A stretch of DNA of 64,000 nucleotides from Macrolepiota albuminosa (taxonomy: Eukaryota; Basidiomycota; Agaricomycetes; Agaricales; Agaricaceae). Positions within the stretch are counted from its first letter, which is position 1, and each line of letters starts with the position of its first letter. The stretch is from contig JAMWFC010000046.1 in assembly GCA_027475525.1 (NCBI GenBank), positions 3,224,001 to 3,288,000 on the forward strand, given 5' to 3'. A model generated the notes under the pieces. It made no database searches and had not been told where the DNA came from. It worked only from the letters and a program-made list of their open reading frames with translations. This document shows, in pieces, positions 34,530 through 45,893 of this stretch. Made by a program: the position numbers and the translations under genes.

Positions 34530-36812
34530 GAGCAGGCAAACACACCACACATGCCGCCAAGAAACCACTTCTCATTGCCAAAATGGGACAAGATGAAGCC
34601 TCACAAGCTAACACAGTATTTCCAAGAATTGGAATATTTATTACACGACTGCCGAGTCACTGACAACACACAAATGAAAGAATACGCCACCAGATACATT
34701 TCCTATGATACCGCGGAATCCTGGACAGGACTGGACGAGTTTCAAGGATTAACACAAGATGCGGTGCCAAGACCATTTATCTACGAGGATTGGAAAAAGG
34801 CGATCATTAAACTGTACCCTGGCGCTGAAGAATCCATGCGCTATACAGTCCTTAAAATCCAGAAACTGGTATAGGATACCTTTGCAATGGGCATTTATAC
34901 GTTAGGCATGCTATCTACTTATTATCAAGATTTCCAGCGAATTGCACGATGGCTAGTACAGAATGGCAAACTCTACAGGAACGAGGAACGGCGCTTGTTT
35001 CAACAAGGCATTCCGACATCACTATGGACTCGTATAGCTTGTCGCTTAGAGATTCTTAAGTCCGACCACCATCCCGAGGAACCCTACGATATCGAGGACA
35101 TCTTTGATGCGGGTAAATGGATACTGAAAGGCATGGATACTGGCATCCCTTTCCAGCGACCTTTTAGCACTGATAATGGAGGAAAGGCGCCGCCCGTTGA
35201 GGCGCCAGTGCCTAGGGCAGCTAACAACCAGGGAGGCTTTGTCAAGAAAGAGGATCTGGAAAATGCAGTCAACATGGCTGTTGCAAATGTCATGAGCAAG
35301 CTAGAAACACTGATCTCGTCCAGCTTTAGCACACCACGAGGTAATATGCAATCTGGCCCTTGTCACTTCTGTGGTGAGGCAGGACATACGATGACTCGCG
35401 GTCGCTGCGCTATCCTCGAACAATATCTATGCCAAGGAAGAGCGCGCCGAGGCGCCGAGGGTAAAATAGTCCTACCCTCTGGCACTAACATCCCTCTATA
35501 TCCCGAGCACCAAACTTTCCAGGGACGAATTGATGAATGGCACCGACGTAACCCTGGGAACTTAGCGACGGGCAACCTCAATAGTACGGCCGCAACGGAG
35601 GCAGAGGCAACTCCACAACAGGCGCTAATCCATGAGGTTCTCCAGCTTAACGCTGTTAATGAGCAGCCCACTTTGTCACGAGAGGAAAGGATCAAGACGT
35701 TAGAAAGGGAATTGAAGTCGCTAAAGAATCAGGTCTTCGACGGAGTCGAAATTAAAAAGAGCAAACAACCGTTGAAGGACTATAGACCCTCAGGCACTAC
35801 ATCAGACCCAGCATCAGCAAAGCCCTCGAATACCAGAACTAACGACAACGCTCCCAACACCGTCAAAGCGCCAGATAGCACGGAATCGCCACTATACCCG
35901 TATTCAGGACTTGCCGGTAACTACGCTCCGCCTGTCAATCGAAACTTTGGGGCGCCAGACAAGCCAGCAGGAGGCTACCAACCAACGGCACCAATCTACG
36001 ACATAGAAAAATCCAAGCAAGTATTCAATTGTATTATGAAAAGTCAAGTCACGATGTCAGTAGGGGAGCTATGCAGTGTGGTGCCAGACGTCAGGAATCA
36101 GATACGTACAGCGGTTACCCCTTGACAAAATGTAGCTAACAATGTAACGGTGGTGGACAAATGCGACAACGCGCTACCTGGATTCGTGTACATAACAGAG
36201 ACGGTAGCACCGGAAATCAAAGAAGAGGCCGCGCCACCCAAAGAAGCTACATCCATTGACCCGGTCAAAACCTACCTTAAGTTGCTAAGATCTAGCGACG
36301 ATCCTGCCATCCTCACTGTAGCCCAAGACTCTCACGCGATTCGCTCGATTATATTGACAGTTGATGAAAAAAGCGAGATAGAGTCTATCGTGGACAGCGA
36401 ATCACAGATTATTTCAATGGCTGCAGACGTCGCTAACGAGCTTGGCATCATTTACGACCTGACCATCATTCTTAATATGCAAAGTGCTAACGGCACTATT
36501 GATCGATCCTTGGGAATGGCCCATAACGTGCCATGTGCTGTTGGCAATTTTACGTTTTACCTTCAAATCCACATTCTTAGATCACCTGCATATGACTTAT
36601 TATTAGGGAGGCCTTTTGACGTCTTAGCCCGATCAGTAGTCAAGACGACGTCTGAAGACAAAACAACGCTAACTATTAGTGACCCTAACTCGGGCGTCAG
36701 GAAAACGGTACCAACGTTCCCCCGGGAGAAATTCCAGAAGCCGGGACCGAGAAAGCAACCTTACGTTAGCAATGACCCTTGCAAGTGTTTTCCGGCGCCA
36801 TCGAGGAGATGA
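34530..36812 (+). pseudogene. gag-protease ORF of element A1
   Basis: Same layout as in A2: the gag domain (MPPRNHFSLPKW, DCRVTDNTQMKEYATRYISYD), a zinc knuckle CHFCGEAGHTMTRGRC (near 35,360), and a retropepsin whose DSGSQ active site appears as DSESQ (near 36,395), with LLLGRPFDVL further on. Stops at 34,873 (TAG for Gln) and 36,123 (TGA for Arg, CGA in A2) break the frame. The ORF ends in TGA overlapping the pol ATG (GAGATGAGTG, 36807-36816). Confidence 0.85.
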
Positions 36813-37574
36813 GTGATGAGGATCATGGAGATGAAGCGCTTATCTTGGACTATAATCATTGGACTGGGCAAGTAAACTTGATATCACATACCCCTTTAGC
36901 CCATGAAATCTTGAATTCTTCCTCGTCGCTTACTAGCGAAGCGTTATCCTACTTATACCTCACTGTGTCAGATATTACTGAAAACCTTTCAACAGACACT
37001 TATTTTGTTTCTACTCCCGACTCTAAAGAACCTTTGATATCAGGTTTCACTAGAAACCATGACTCTATTTATAATACGTTTGCTAACAATAGTACCCCTA
37101 AGCGCAAAGGGGTTCAAGTCAAGAAGAAATATAAACCCGTAGCGCTTAAAACAAAACCGGTAGCAAGCGCCGTACCTGAGGAATTCCGCATCGAAAGAAA
37201 AATAATAGGCGACCCTTTGGCTACTCTGCCAAGACTCAACCCAAATCCACCACCCTTCGAACCAACAGGACGATTTATAAAGGAACGAAAGGCGCTATTT
37301 TTTAGTGCCCACGATACCGGCTTTCTCTCAACGGAGGAAATGGACGTATTAGTCAACATCATGCAAAAACAGAATGAGGCTTTCACATGGGAGGACTCAG
37401 AGCACAGTAAACTTAGAACTGACTTCTTTCCCCCAGTGGTTATACCAACAATACCGCATGTACCCTGGACTGAGCATAACTGACCCATACTCCCGGGAAT
37501 CGAAGCCGAGGTCTGCCAAATTATTCACTCCAAGATAGCGGCAGGTGTATATGAGCCTTCTAATTCGGCCTACC
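36809..37574 (+). pseudogene. 5' part of pol of element A1
   Basis: From the overlapping ATG it reads MSDEDHGDEALILDYNHWTG up to the start of the RT domain. A TGA at 37482 stands where A2 has CGA (Arg). It is interrupted at 37,575 by element G; the pol continues at 49,263. Confidence 0.85.
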
Positions 37575-38257
37575 TGTCAGGTTCCGCTGAGTCGGGGGCT
37601 TTCCGGAAAAGCAACGTCCTTACAATGCGGACTTGACCTACGAATACTCGGGTGTCTGGAACTCCGGGGCTAGGACTCCGGAGTTCAAGACGAGGACAGG
37701 GGTAATCCCGGGATAGGGGACTAGAGTCCGGGGGTTTTGGGTTGGAGGTAACTGAGGCTAGAGGGGGTCGAGTCGTGAACCGGAGGTTCTAGGACGAGAC
37801 CAAGTTAGTAAATCAAGAGTCGCGAAGTGCGTACCAAAACTTAGAGCACGCAAATACTTAGGCGTGCCAGTCGAAGCGTACCAATCAAGGCGTACCAGTC
37901 AAGCAAAAGAGCACGCAATAACCAAAGTAACAGTGTATGTAATATCAAGACTACTGAATACAACAGGGAGCTACACTATAAGTACTACGGGACCGGGTCT
38001 CGGGATTCCGGGGTGTCTGGGATGGGTTCCGGGAGTCATTGAGTAGCGGGCAGGGACTGTATACCGGGATCGCGCGATCAATTGACGTGGGGGGAGTCGT
38101 GATGCGTGATGCGTGATGGCCAGGAACGAGTCGCGTGACCTGATTGTTGATCGGGGCTGGTGGCGGCTGATGGCGGTCCTTGATGCGCATGATGGCGGTG
38201 TCGGCGGTCGTGATGGCGGGGCGTGTCCTGTGGGGTCGGAGAGGAGGGGTCGTGACA
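37575..38257 (-). repeat. 3' LTR of element G
   Basis: TGTCAGG...CGTGACA on the plus strand. Adjacent bases 38258-38275 are the complement of a polypurine tract (run of seven C). It differs from the 5' LTR mainly by block indels of about 15, 21 and 47 bases. Confidence 0.9.
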
Positions 38258-38275
38258 TCACCCCCCCTCAGCGCC
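38258..38275 (-). promoter_or_regulatory. polypurine tract of element G
   Basis: Minus strand GGGGGGGTGA directly abuts the 3' LTR, the usual site of plus-strand DNA priming. Confidence 0.75.
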
Positions 38276-38383
38276 GAGACCCTCCGAGGCGCGCGTAGCC
38301 GGTGGTTCGGACCAGGGGTCAACCGTGGGATCTGGCACCTGACCTGCCACGTATCGAAAAAAATTTTACCGTCAAGTTCAACC

Positions 38384-39975
38384 ATGTTGCGTACGCCAAC
38401 GCATTTCCCGACGCCTCCGCAAACCAACGAGGTCGTGCCCCTTATGGCCTGGGAAGCCCGGGACGCACGGTACCAAGCCCGTCTTGACCGGGAGCGTGTG
38501 GCGGCGCTCATCAAGCAACGTGAGTACTCCCACGCCGCCCCTTTACCCCACTGACCTTTCCTTTTCAGAACAACGCAACATTCCGGCTCTGGAGACGGGT
38601 CCCAGCCGACTCCCGGAGTCTATTCCCGAGGCTGGCCCCAGCGCCCCCCTGGAGCCCTATCCGAGTCGCCCCGCGCCGACTTTCGTGCGGATGACCGTAC
38701 GCCCTCCTCGTCCGCAGCCCCCTTCCTGTCCTAGATTGCCCGCCCCCCGCTTTCGTCGTTCCGGGATGGGGATAGGGACCGTGTCGGAGGTCCCAGAGAG
38801 TCAACGCGTTGCGTGGGCGGACGCAATGCAGGATCTGTTTGTGGAGGCCCTGGAGAGGCTCCGGGGTCTGCCTACCCACGCCTGGTGCGTGAACAATGGA
38901 CCGGTGAGTCGTTTTCCTACCTCTGATCCCTCTTGCTGACTCCGGTGTAGTGCTTGCACTGCGCTCGTCGAGGCGTGCTTTGCGCGTTCGAAGTTCCGGG
39001 CCCCTCGTCCCGCTGGGACATGGCCGTGTGTGAGGCTTGCCGCCTCAACCATGAACGTTGTTCCATGTCGGCGCTGTGGAGGGCGCGTTGTGTCGCCTGG
39101 GAACAGGGATGGCCGTTGGGGGAGGTTACCCGGAGGATGGGGGTAGAGGAGCGGGACTGGGTAGCGGAGCCGGTGGGGGAGGTGGTGGAGCCGGTAGGAG
39201 GGGTGCCCGCAGCGCCTGCAGAGGCGCCCAGCGGGGGGTCGGGGGGTTGTCCGGGTGGGGGGCCGGGGTCGGCCCGTGGTGCTGATCACGCGCCGGGCTC
39301 CTCGGTCTGGCACCCAGAGGCAGGGGGGGTGCCTGGACAAGGGGAAGCGGCGGGCGTCGCCTAGTCCCTCCCTGGGCCCCTCCAAGAGGGTGCGCCTGCC
39401 TGTGCAGACCCTGTCCCCGGCCTCCCCAGCGCGCGTTTCCCCGGCGGTATTCTCCCCGCTGTCCAGGCGGCCCTTGAGCGCCGAGGTGAGGGAACTGCAG
39501 GCGCGTTTGGAGCAGGCGGACCGGGAGAGGGAGGAACGCGAAGAGGAGGCGAGGGAGGAGGCGGCTCTCCGGTGGGGGTTGGAGGAGGATCGCGAGGCGG
39601 CCCTCCGGGAGTTGGGGGAGGTGAGGGTGGCACAGGGGGAGGCCGAGGCCCGGCTGGAGCAGGGAGTTGGGCGCCCAGGGCAAGAACCCCCAGGGTTGGT
39701 CGAGGTTCTGCGCCGGGATGTGGTAATCGGGCGTATGGCCTCTCTCAGTGAGTGCTCCTTTTCTCGTGGTCGGGTCGGTACTGACATCCCTAGGCTGGGC
39801 TCAGGAGCATCGTCAGCTCCTGGACGGAGTGGCCGCGGCGCTCACCTCCCTGCAAGAGGGGCTCCAGTCGGAAGCGGGGAACCACGGGGTGGAGCGGGGT
39901 CTGGACCTGTTGGGGAGGCTGGTGGCCGCGCACTGCCGGAGGAACGTCCCAGCCCCAGGATCGTGGTTCGAGTGA
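38384..39975 (+). CDS. antisense accessory gene of element G, Zn2Cys6-like cluster protein
   Basis: The gene lies inside G but on the opposite strand, between the polypurine tract and the chromodomain end of pol. Exons as read: 38384-38519, 38569-38903, 38951 onward, a coiled-coil-rich exon ending at 39747, and 39794-39975 with a stop at 39973. Exon 3 opens directly with a Cys codon and shows C-x2-C-x6-C-x15-C-x2-C-x6-C (38951-39063), the spacing of fungal Zn2Cys6 binuclear clusters apart from a longish loop. A Trp/Arg-rich stretch and a Glu/Arg-rich coiled coil (near 39,480-39,660) follow. A frame change between about 39,240 and 39,320 may be a further intron. DNA binding is inferred from cysteine spacing; the function for the element is unknown. 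A proline-rich segment precedes the cluster. Confidence 0.7.
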
Positions 39976-40394
39976 GTTCTGGACGAGGGGGAGCCGCTCC
40001 CGTCCTGGGACCAACTGGCCGAGGAGGTGTGGCGGGGACACGATCCGGAGAGGGTGGGAGAAGAGTTCCGGGGCTGGCCGAGGGGAGGGGAGGGTGGGGG
40101 TGATTCGGGGCCCCAGCTCTAGGGGCCCCCTCTTCTTGCTGTCGCCTAATTCGTGGTCCGTAGCTGTAGTATAGTGTATTTCTAAAAAATGTATATACTC
40201 AGTTGTCCCGAATCAGTGAGAAGTGTGAGTAAGGGGGTGAAAAAAACTGAACGAAACCGGAAGAACATCTTGCCCAGACGCCGGGACACTACTACGAAAA
40301 GGTACTAAAAAGGGAGTAAGATCTAGAAAGTGAAAGTAGAAAGTATACATAGGAGTTGAATTCCTACTGAGCCCAGAGGCGGGGGTTACGCCCA

Positions 40395-41923
40395 CTACTG
40401 CCGTTTGTAAGTCCCGCGCCCGGGAGGGTCGTTTCCCGGGTGCCGTTGTTGAAAGTCCCGGAGTTTGTCGAGGGCGCCTTTGAGGTTTCGACGCGGTTCC
40501 CAGGTGTCGTCTTCCGGGCCGTATCCCTTCCACCGTACGAGGAAGTGGGGTCGTCCACAAATATCCCGGAAGTCAAGGATGTCTTCAACCTCGTAGTGGT
40601 ACTCGTCCTCGACCTTGACCGGGGGAGGGGGCTCAGGGAGTCGTTCGGGGAAAGGATCCAGGGGGTGTCGTTCCAGGAGGCGGACGTGGAATACCGGGTG
40701 CAGACCCTTTAATCCCGGGGGGAGCTTGATCTTGTAGGCGTGGGATGAGACCTTCTTCAATATTTTGAACGGGCTGAGACGCCTGTGATCGAGTTTTGGG
40801 GAGGGCCGGTGGGTGCGGAGGTGTCGTCGATCTAACCATACCTTTGTTCCGGGGGTCCAGTCGGGGGTGTCTTCTCGTTTCCGGTCGGTGTGTTTCACGT
40901 AGGCCTGGTTCGCGGTGTCGATCTCTTCCCAGAGAAACTCGTGAAGGGATTGGAGATCCGGTCGGTGTGTTTCACGTAGGCCTGGTTCGCGGTGTCGATC
41001 TCTTCCCAGAGAAACTCGTGAAGGGATTGGAGATCCAGGCGACCTCGTGGGCGGCGTGCAATGGGATGTCCCGGAGCGAGAGTGTCAGTCGAGGGTGGTA
41101 TCCCTTGTTGGCAAAGAAAGGGGATACCCCAGTGGCAGAGTGCGGCGTGTTGTTGTAGGTGAACTCGGCCAGGGGGAGCTCGGCACGCCAGTCGTCCTGC
41201 AAGTAGTTGACGTACAGTCAGAGGTACTGCTCGAGAGACTGGTTGACCCTTTTGGTTTGGCCATCGGTTTCGGGGTGGTAGGCGGTAGAGAGGTTAGTCT
41301 TTACTTCAAGTGCCTTACACAGGGAGTTCCAAAACTTGGACACGAAGAGAGGGCCACGGTCAGAGATGATGTCGTCCGGGAGTCCATGTTTGGCAAAGAC
41401 GTGCTCGAGGAACAGCCAGGCGAAGTCCGGGGCAGTGTCCGTGGTGTGGCAGGGTAGGAAGATGCCCTGTTTGGTTAGCCTACACACAACGACGAGAATA
41501 GCATCGAACCCTTCAGATTCCGGGAGTTCGACGATGTGGTCCAGGGATATGGAGGACCAGGGGCGTCGACCGACTGGTAGGGGTTTCAGGAGTCCGTATG
41601 GTCGGTGTCGGGGGACCTTGGCCCGGAGGCAGGGTTCACATGATCGAATGTAGCGGGTCACGTCCTTCTTCAACCCTGGCCAAAAGTAAGTCTGGGAGAT
41701 CAGCTGGAGAGTCTTACGTATCCCAGGGTGTTCCCGGAGCTTATGATCGTGGTGTTGACGGAGGACGTCGTAGCGGAGTCGGACATGATCCAGGACATAG
41801 ATGCGGCCGTCCCGGAGGAGGAGTTTTTCGTTGGGGGACAAGGAGAAGGTGGGGTCCCGGTCGGTTCCGTCGGAAGAGTTTTGGGGGTCGTGATCGGTGA
41901 AGTACTTGTCTTGGGGAGCGCGG
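40395..41923 (-). pseudogene. element G integrase with C-terminal chromodomain
   Basis: Minus strand. The zinc-binding HHCC region (HPGIRKTLQLISQTYFWPG, CEPCLRAK near 41,630) leads into the DDE core (SLDHIVELPES, ISDRGPLF, HPETDGQTKRVNQ near 41,255). The C-terminal part ends in a chromodomain ([17 protein letters not shown] near 40,490). A TGA at about 41,216 stands in place of an Arg codon, and 77-base duplication 15 breaks the frame at 40,880. The 5' side is cut by a solo LTR at about 41,924. Confidence 0.85.
40880..41033. repeat. 77-bp exact tandem duplication 15 (element G integrase)
   Basis: Bases 40880-40956 repeat as 40957-41033 in the integrase coding region of G. Confidence 0.95.
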
Positions 41924-42961
41924 TGATGAGCTCCCATTATAGATGACCATGGATAGCGCCAACACAAGCACCTCACATTGGCACACTGGGACCACCAGGA
42001 GCGGCACGTCTTAGCGCTCCAGGGGCTAATTTTTGCATATTTTTATGTTAATAACTCGCAGCTGGAGCCTCTAATTACTCCAGGACCACTCTTTATGGCA
42101 CCATCTATTCTTAGCACTCCTCTTGACACCTTGCCGCACCTTGCCACTCACCCTTCAGGGCCATACATGGACACAGACACTTGGCACCCATGATGCTCTT
42201 AGCCGGTGGCAGCAGGAATGATGAAGTATTTTATGACAGACAGCTTGGAGTTTCACCTTAGCACCTGACGTCGCTTAGCTTCTTGCCGACTCAGACCGAC
42301 AGCATGATTGTGGACCTTTTTCACCATATAGTTTAATTCAGGGCATTTACTTACATATAAATACTTACTTTTTGTTAGTAGTAAACAATCAATTTGGCAG
42401 TAGGGATTGTATCCCAACATTTTGGTCACCCTACGCAACAGACTACCTTTTGTTGACCGTGTCGGCAAGGGGACTCTGCTTTAGTTCTCTCTCACCCTTT
42501 CTGTCTGCAATCTCTTAGTGCCTTGCAACTACGGCAAGGCATTTGCGCTTAGATCTGCTAAGCAATCTCGTCATTTTATCATCTCTTTTAGGTGCTAACA
42601 CTTAGCGCCTCTTAGTGACCCCTTTACAGTGTCTCTTAGCGCCTTTCCTTGGCGACTCTCTCTCGCGCTTCTTAGCGCCTTTTCTTGGCAACTCTCTCTC
42701 GTGCTCCTTAGCGCCTTTCCTTGGCGACTCTTTCCCGCGCCTCTTAGCACCTTACATTGGTGATTTTTAGCATACTCTTGCCGCATTTTTGGGCCTTAAA
42801 TAAGCGCCAATCACCCCTTTTCCTTACCACCAACCTCTTGCCTACTGTGCGTTCTCTGGGACCTGTCTGGGACTCTCTCCCATACTTAGCATGCCCAAAG
42901 CTATATTGACTAAGTAGCTGTACTAGTGATAGTGCACCTTAGCGCAATTTGGGCCTCATCA
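41924..42961 (+). mobile_element. solo LTR of a family A-type element inserted in G pol
   Basis: The right end GGCCTCATCA, the TTCTCTGGGACCTG box (near 42,853) and the frequent AGCGC motifs match LTRs of B and D. The left end is less certain: TGATGAGC at 41924 is assumed, but no clear target duplication was found. It separates the RNase H and integrase parts of G. Confidence 0.65.
42631..42745. repeat. 36/37-bp imperfect tandem repeat, three copies
   Basis: Units beginning CTTAGCGCCT start at 42634, 42671 and 42707 inside the solo LTR. Copies differ by point changes. Confidence 0.75.
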
Positions 42962-44573
42962 GTGGCGGATCTGGTTCAGGGTTCCTTCGTCGTTTAAGAT
43001 CAGTACGGCATTCAGATGTTCGGGAGGGATCACCACGCGATGATTGAACGCATTGCGTTCCGCCTCGAACGACTTCTTGGGATAGACGTCCGGACGACGG
43101 GTGAGGGCATCGGGTTTAGCTCCGAGTCGTCCCGGGCGGTACTGGATCGTGAAGTCGTATTCTGAGAGGACCTCGGACCATTGGGCCTGCCGTCGACTAA
43201 GCTGTTTGGTCGTGGTGAAGTACTGCAGGTTGTTGTGATCTGAGTAGACCTGAATCCGGTGTCGGGCTCCCTCGAGGTAGGCTCGCTATTGCTTGAAGGC
43301 TTCGACGATGGCGAGGAGTTCCTTGTCGTAGATGTCGTAGTTAAGCTCGGCGTCGATCATGGACCGGGTGTAGAAGGCAACTGGCCGGGGCTCCCCTCCG
43401 TCAGGTTCCATCTGCAAGAGAATCCCGGCGATGGCGTAGTCAGAGGCGTCACATTCCAGGATAATCGGGAGGGTCGGGTCGTAGTGCCGGAGCACGGGGG
43501 CGGTCGTGAAAGCGGTTAAAGACACTCTGGCACTTACTGTCCCAGTTCCAGGCGACGTCCTTACGTGTGAGCCGGTTGAGGGGTTTCGTGATACCGGAGT
43601 AGTTATCTATGAACCTCCGGTAGAAGTTAGCAAAACCCAGGAAAGATTGTACTTCCTTGACGTTCCGGGGCTGCGGCCAGTTGACGATGGCCTCGACCTT
43701 GTGGGGGTCCATGCGAACGCCATTCGGGGATACTATGACGCCAAGATACTCAACCTCTTCCATATGGAATGAACACTTCTCGGGCTTGGCGTGGAGGTTG
43801 TGCTCCCGGAGGCGTTCAAGGACTTGCCGGACATGCTTCTGGTGATCCTCCGGTGAGTCGGAATAGATGAGGATGTCGTCCAGGTAGACGATCACGAAGA
43901 CGTCGCTCATATTGTGGAAGATGTTGTTCATGAAGTATTGGAATGTGGCAGGGGAGTTAGTCATTCTGAAAGGCATCACAAGGTACTCAAACAGACCATA
44001 CCGCGTGCGGAACACGGTTTTCCACTCGTGTCCCGGGGCGATGCGGACGTTGTTGTAACCAGAGCGGAGGTCGATTTTCGTGTAGACCTTGGCACTGCGG
44101 AGTCGATCGACCAGATCGCCGATGAGCGGGAGCGGGTAGCGGTTCTTCTTGGTGATCTTATTGAGTCTCCGGTAGTCGACGCAGAGTCGGAGCGAGCCGT
44201 CCTTCTTCTTGGCGAATAGGACCGGGGCTCCGGCGGCGGAGGCGGAGGGTCGGATGAATCCCTTACCGAGCATTTCGTCGAGGTAGTCCTTGAGAGCCCG
44301 GAGTTCGACCTCCATCATGTTGTAGACCTTGCCGAAAGGGGGGGTGGCTCCTTCCTCGAGGTCAATGGTGTGATCATAGGGGCGGTGAGGGGGGATCTCC
44401 TTGGTGTCTCCTTCGGAGAATACGTCAGCGAACTCGTGATACTCCGGGGGAACTACTTCTTGGAGGATTTGCTCCTCGGTTTTCTGTTCCGGGGGAATAG
44501 CGTCCCCTCGTAGGTGTTCTTCCGGGAGAGAAGGCGAGGTGTGCAGCTGAAACGTGGGAGTCCCATCCCTCAT
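42962..44573 (-). pseudogene. element G reverse transcriptase and RNase H
   Basis: Minus strand. The RT shows [34 protein letters not shown] and the active site [11 protein letters not shown] (near 43,870-43,900), then [12 protein letters not shown] frameshift near 43,520 separates it from RNase H ([12 protein letters not shown], near 43,445). A TAG at about 43,287 stands where Trp or Gln is expected. The frame then runs to NQIRH at 42,962, where the solo LTR starts. Confidence 0.9.
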
Positions 44574-44643
44574 GAGGCGGGCGAAGGGGGCGGCCCCAAT
44601 GATCCTAATGTCGAGTGCGCTCGGGTCGATCGGTGTCGTGGAA

Positions 44644-45893
44644 TCATCGGCCGGAGCGGATGTGATGCGTGTCTGAGACTGGCAGGAGTAGTTCAGCCCC
44701 TTGTACTTGTTCCGAGGAATGTTTGAGGGTCGATCGGGGGCCTTGCAGTCTCAGATGGGCGGGGGTGGTGCATGCGTGGGGGGCACGGCAGTCGTCCCGG
44801 GGGTGTCGGGCGTCGGGTCGCTTCCTAGAGCCCGGAGGTGCATGGCGGTCGAGGGGTGGTCTTCGGGTCCCGGGAATGTCATGGTGAGCGTCCTCCAATC
44901 GATGTTGGGGTTCGTGTCGCGCAGCCAGGGTAGTCCCAGCACCATCGGGGTCGATTCATGAAGTCACGTGACCAGGAAGTCAGCGGTGAATTCGTAGTTG
45001 TTGTCTAGGGTCACGCGTCCCGAGTGAGACCTCTGGATGGGGCCGGAGGAGGAGGGGGTGCCGTCGAGGCGTTGCAGGCGGAGGGGCTGGTCGAGGGAGT
45101 CGTGGGGGAGGTCGAGAGTGTCGCTGATGAAAACTCTGGTGGCTCCGCTGTCGATGAGGGCCGGCACTGGCCCTGGGGCGCCGTCTAGCCTGGCATCGAT
45201 GACAAAGGATCGGGACGACCGGGACTGGAGTCCGGGAGGCGATGGGGGCCCGTCCTTCGGGGTAGGGTCCGAAGAGTCGGGGATGTCGAAGGGGAGTTGC
45301 TGGTCGTTGTGCGTCGGGTCCCGGGTCAGGCGAAGGGTGAGATGTCGCCAATCAATGCGGGGGTTGGTGTCTCGGAGCCACGGAAGCCCTAAGACCAGGA
45401 GTGTGGAGGGGTGGAGTTTGGTTATCAACATCCGGAGGGTGTGAGTCTGTCCGTTGGCGAAAGTAATGGGCATACGCACGAAGTGAGTGATGTTCCCCGC
45501 CATAGAGGCGTCTCCGTTGAAGAGGCAGAGCCGTACCAGGACCGGGAGTCGCTGGGCGGGTTCCGGGGCGAAGGTAGACCATGCTTCATCAATGAAGTTG
45601 TCGGTGGCGCCACTGTCGACGAGGGTGTTGAGGGGAGTTCCGGAGGGGGTGAGGCGGGTTTTGAGGAGGAGGGAGTGCAAAGAGTGGGAGGGTAGATAAG
45701 CAGTGAGGGTGTTCTGTATGAGTGTCGTAGAGCGAAGATGTGAGACTGGGGCAGAGAAGACGTCGAGGTCGATTTCGCGATTTAGGGCATCTTTTGGGTC
45801 TAAATCGCCGGGTCGTTTTCCAAATACTTGTAGGTGGTGTCCTCCCCTTTGAAGGTCCAGGTGGCACGTCCCATGACCTGTCGTTTGGGGCAC
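44644..45893 (-). pseudogene. element G protease region with two retropepsin domains
   Basis: Two aspartic-protease signatures occur in one frame: LVDSGATDNFID (near 45,600) and LIDSGATRVFIS (near 45,140). Each has its own downstream GLPWLRDTNP-IDW box (near 45,360 and 44,920). The second box lies after a frame break at about 44,960. Retropepsins usually act as dimers of a single domain, so an internal duplication is unusual. Confidence 0.8.

Noticed and set aside
38801..39787. Minus-strand ORF of 328 residues inside element G
   Set aside because: It is a GC-rich shadow frame of the antisense accessory gene, rich in Pro/Arg/Ser, and the plus-strand exons have splice sites and a cysteine motif.
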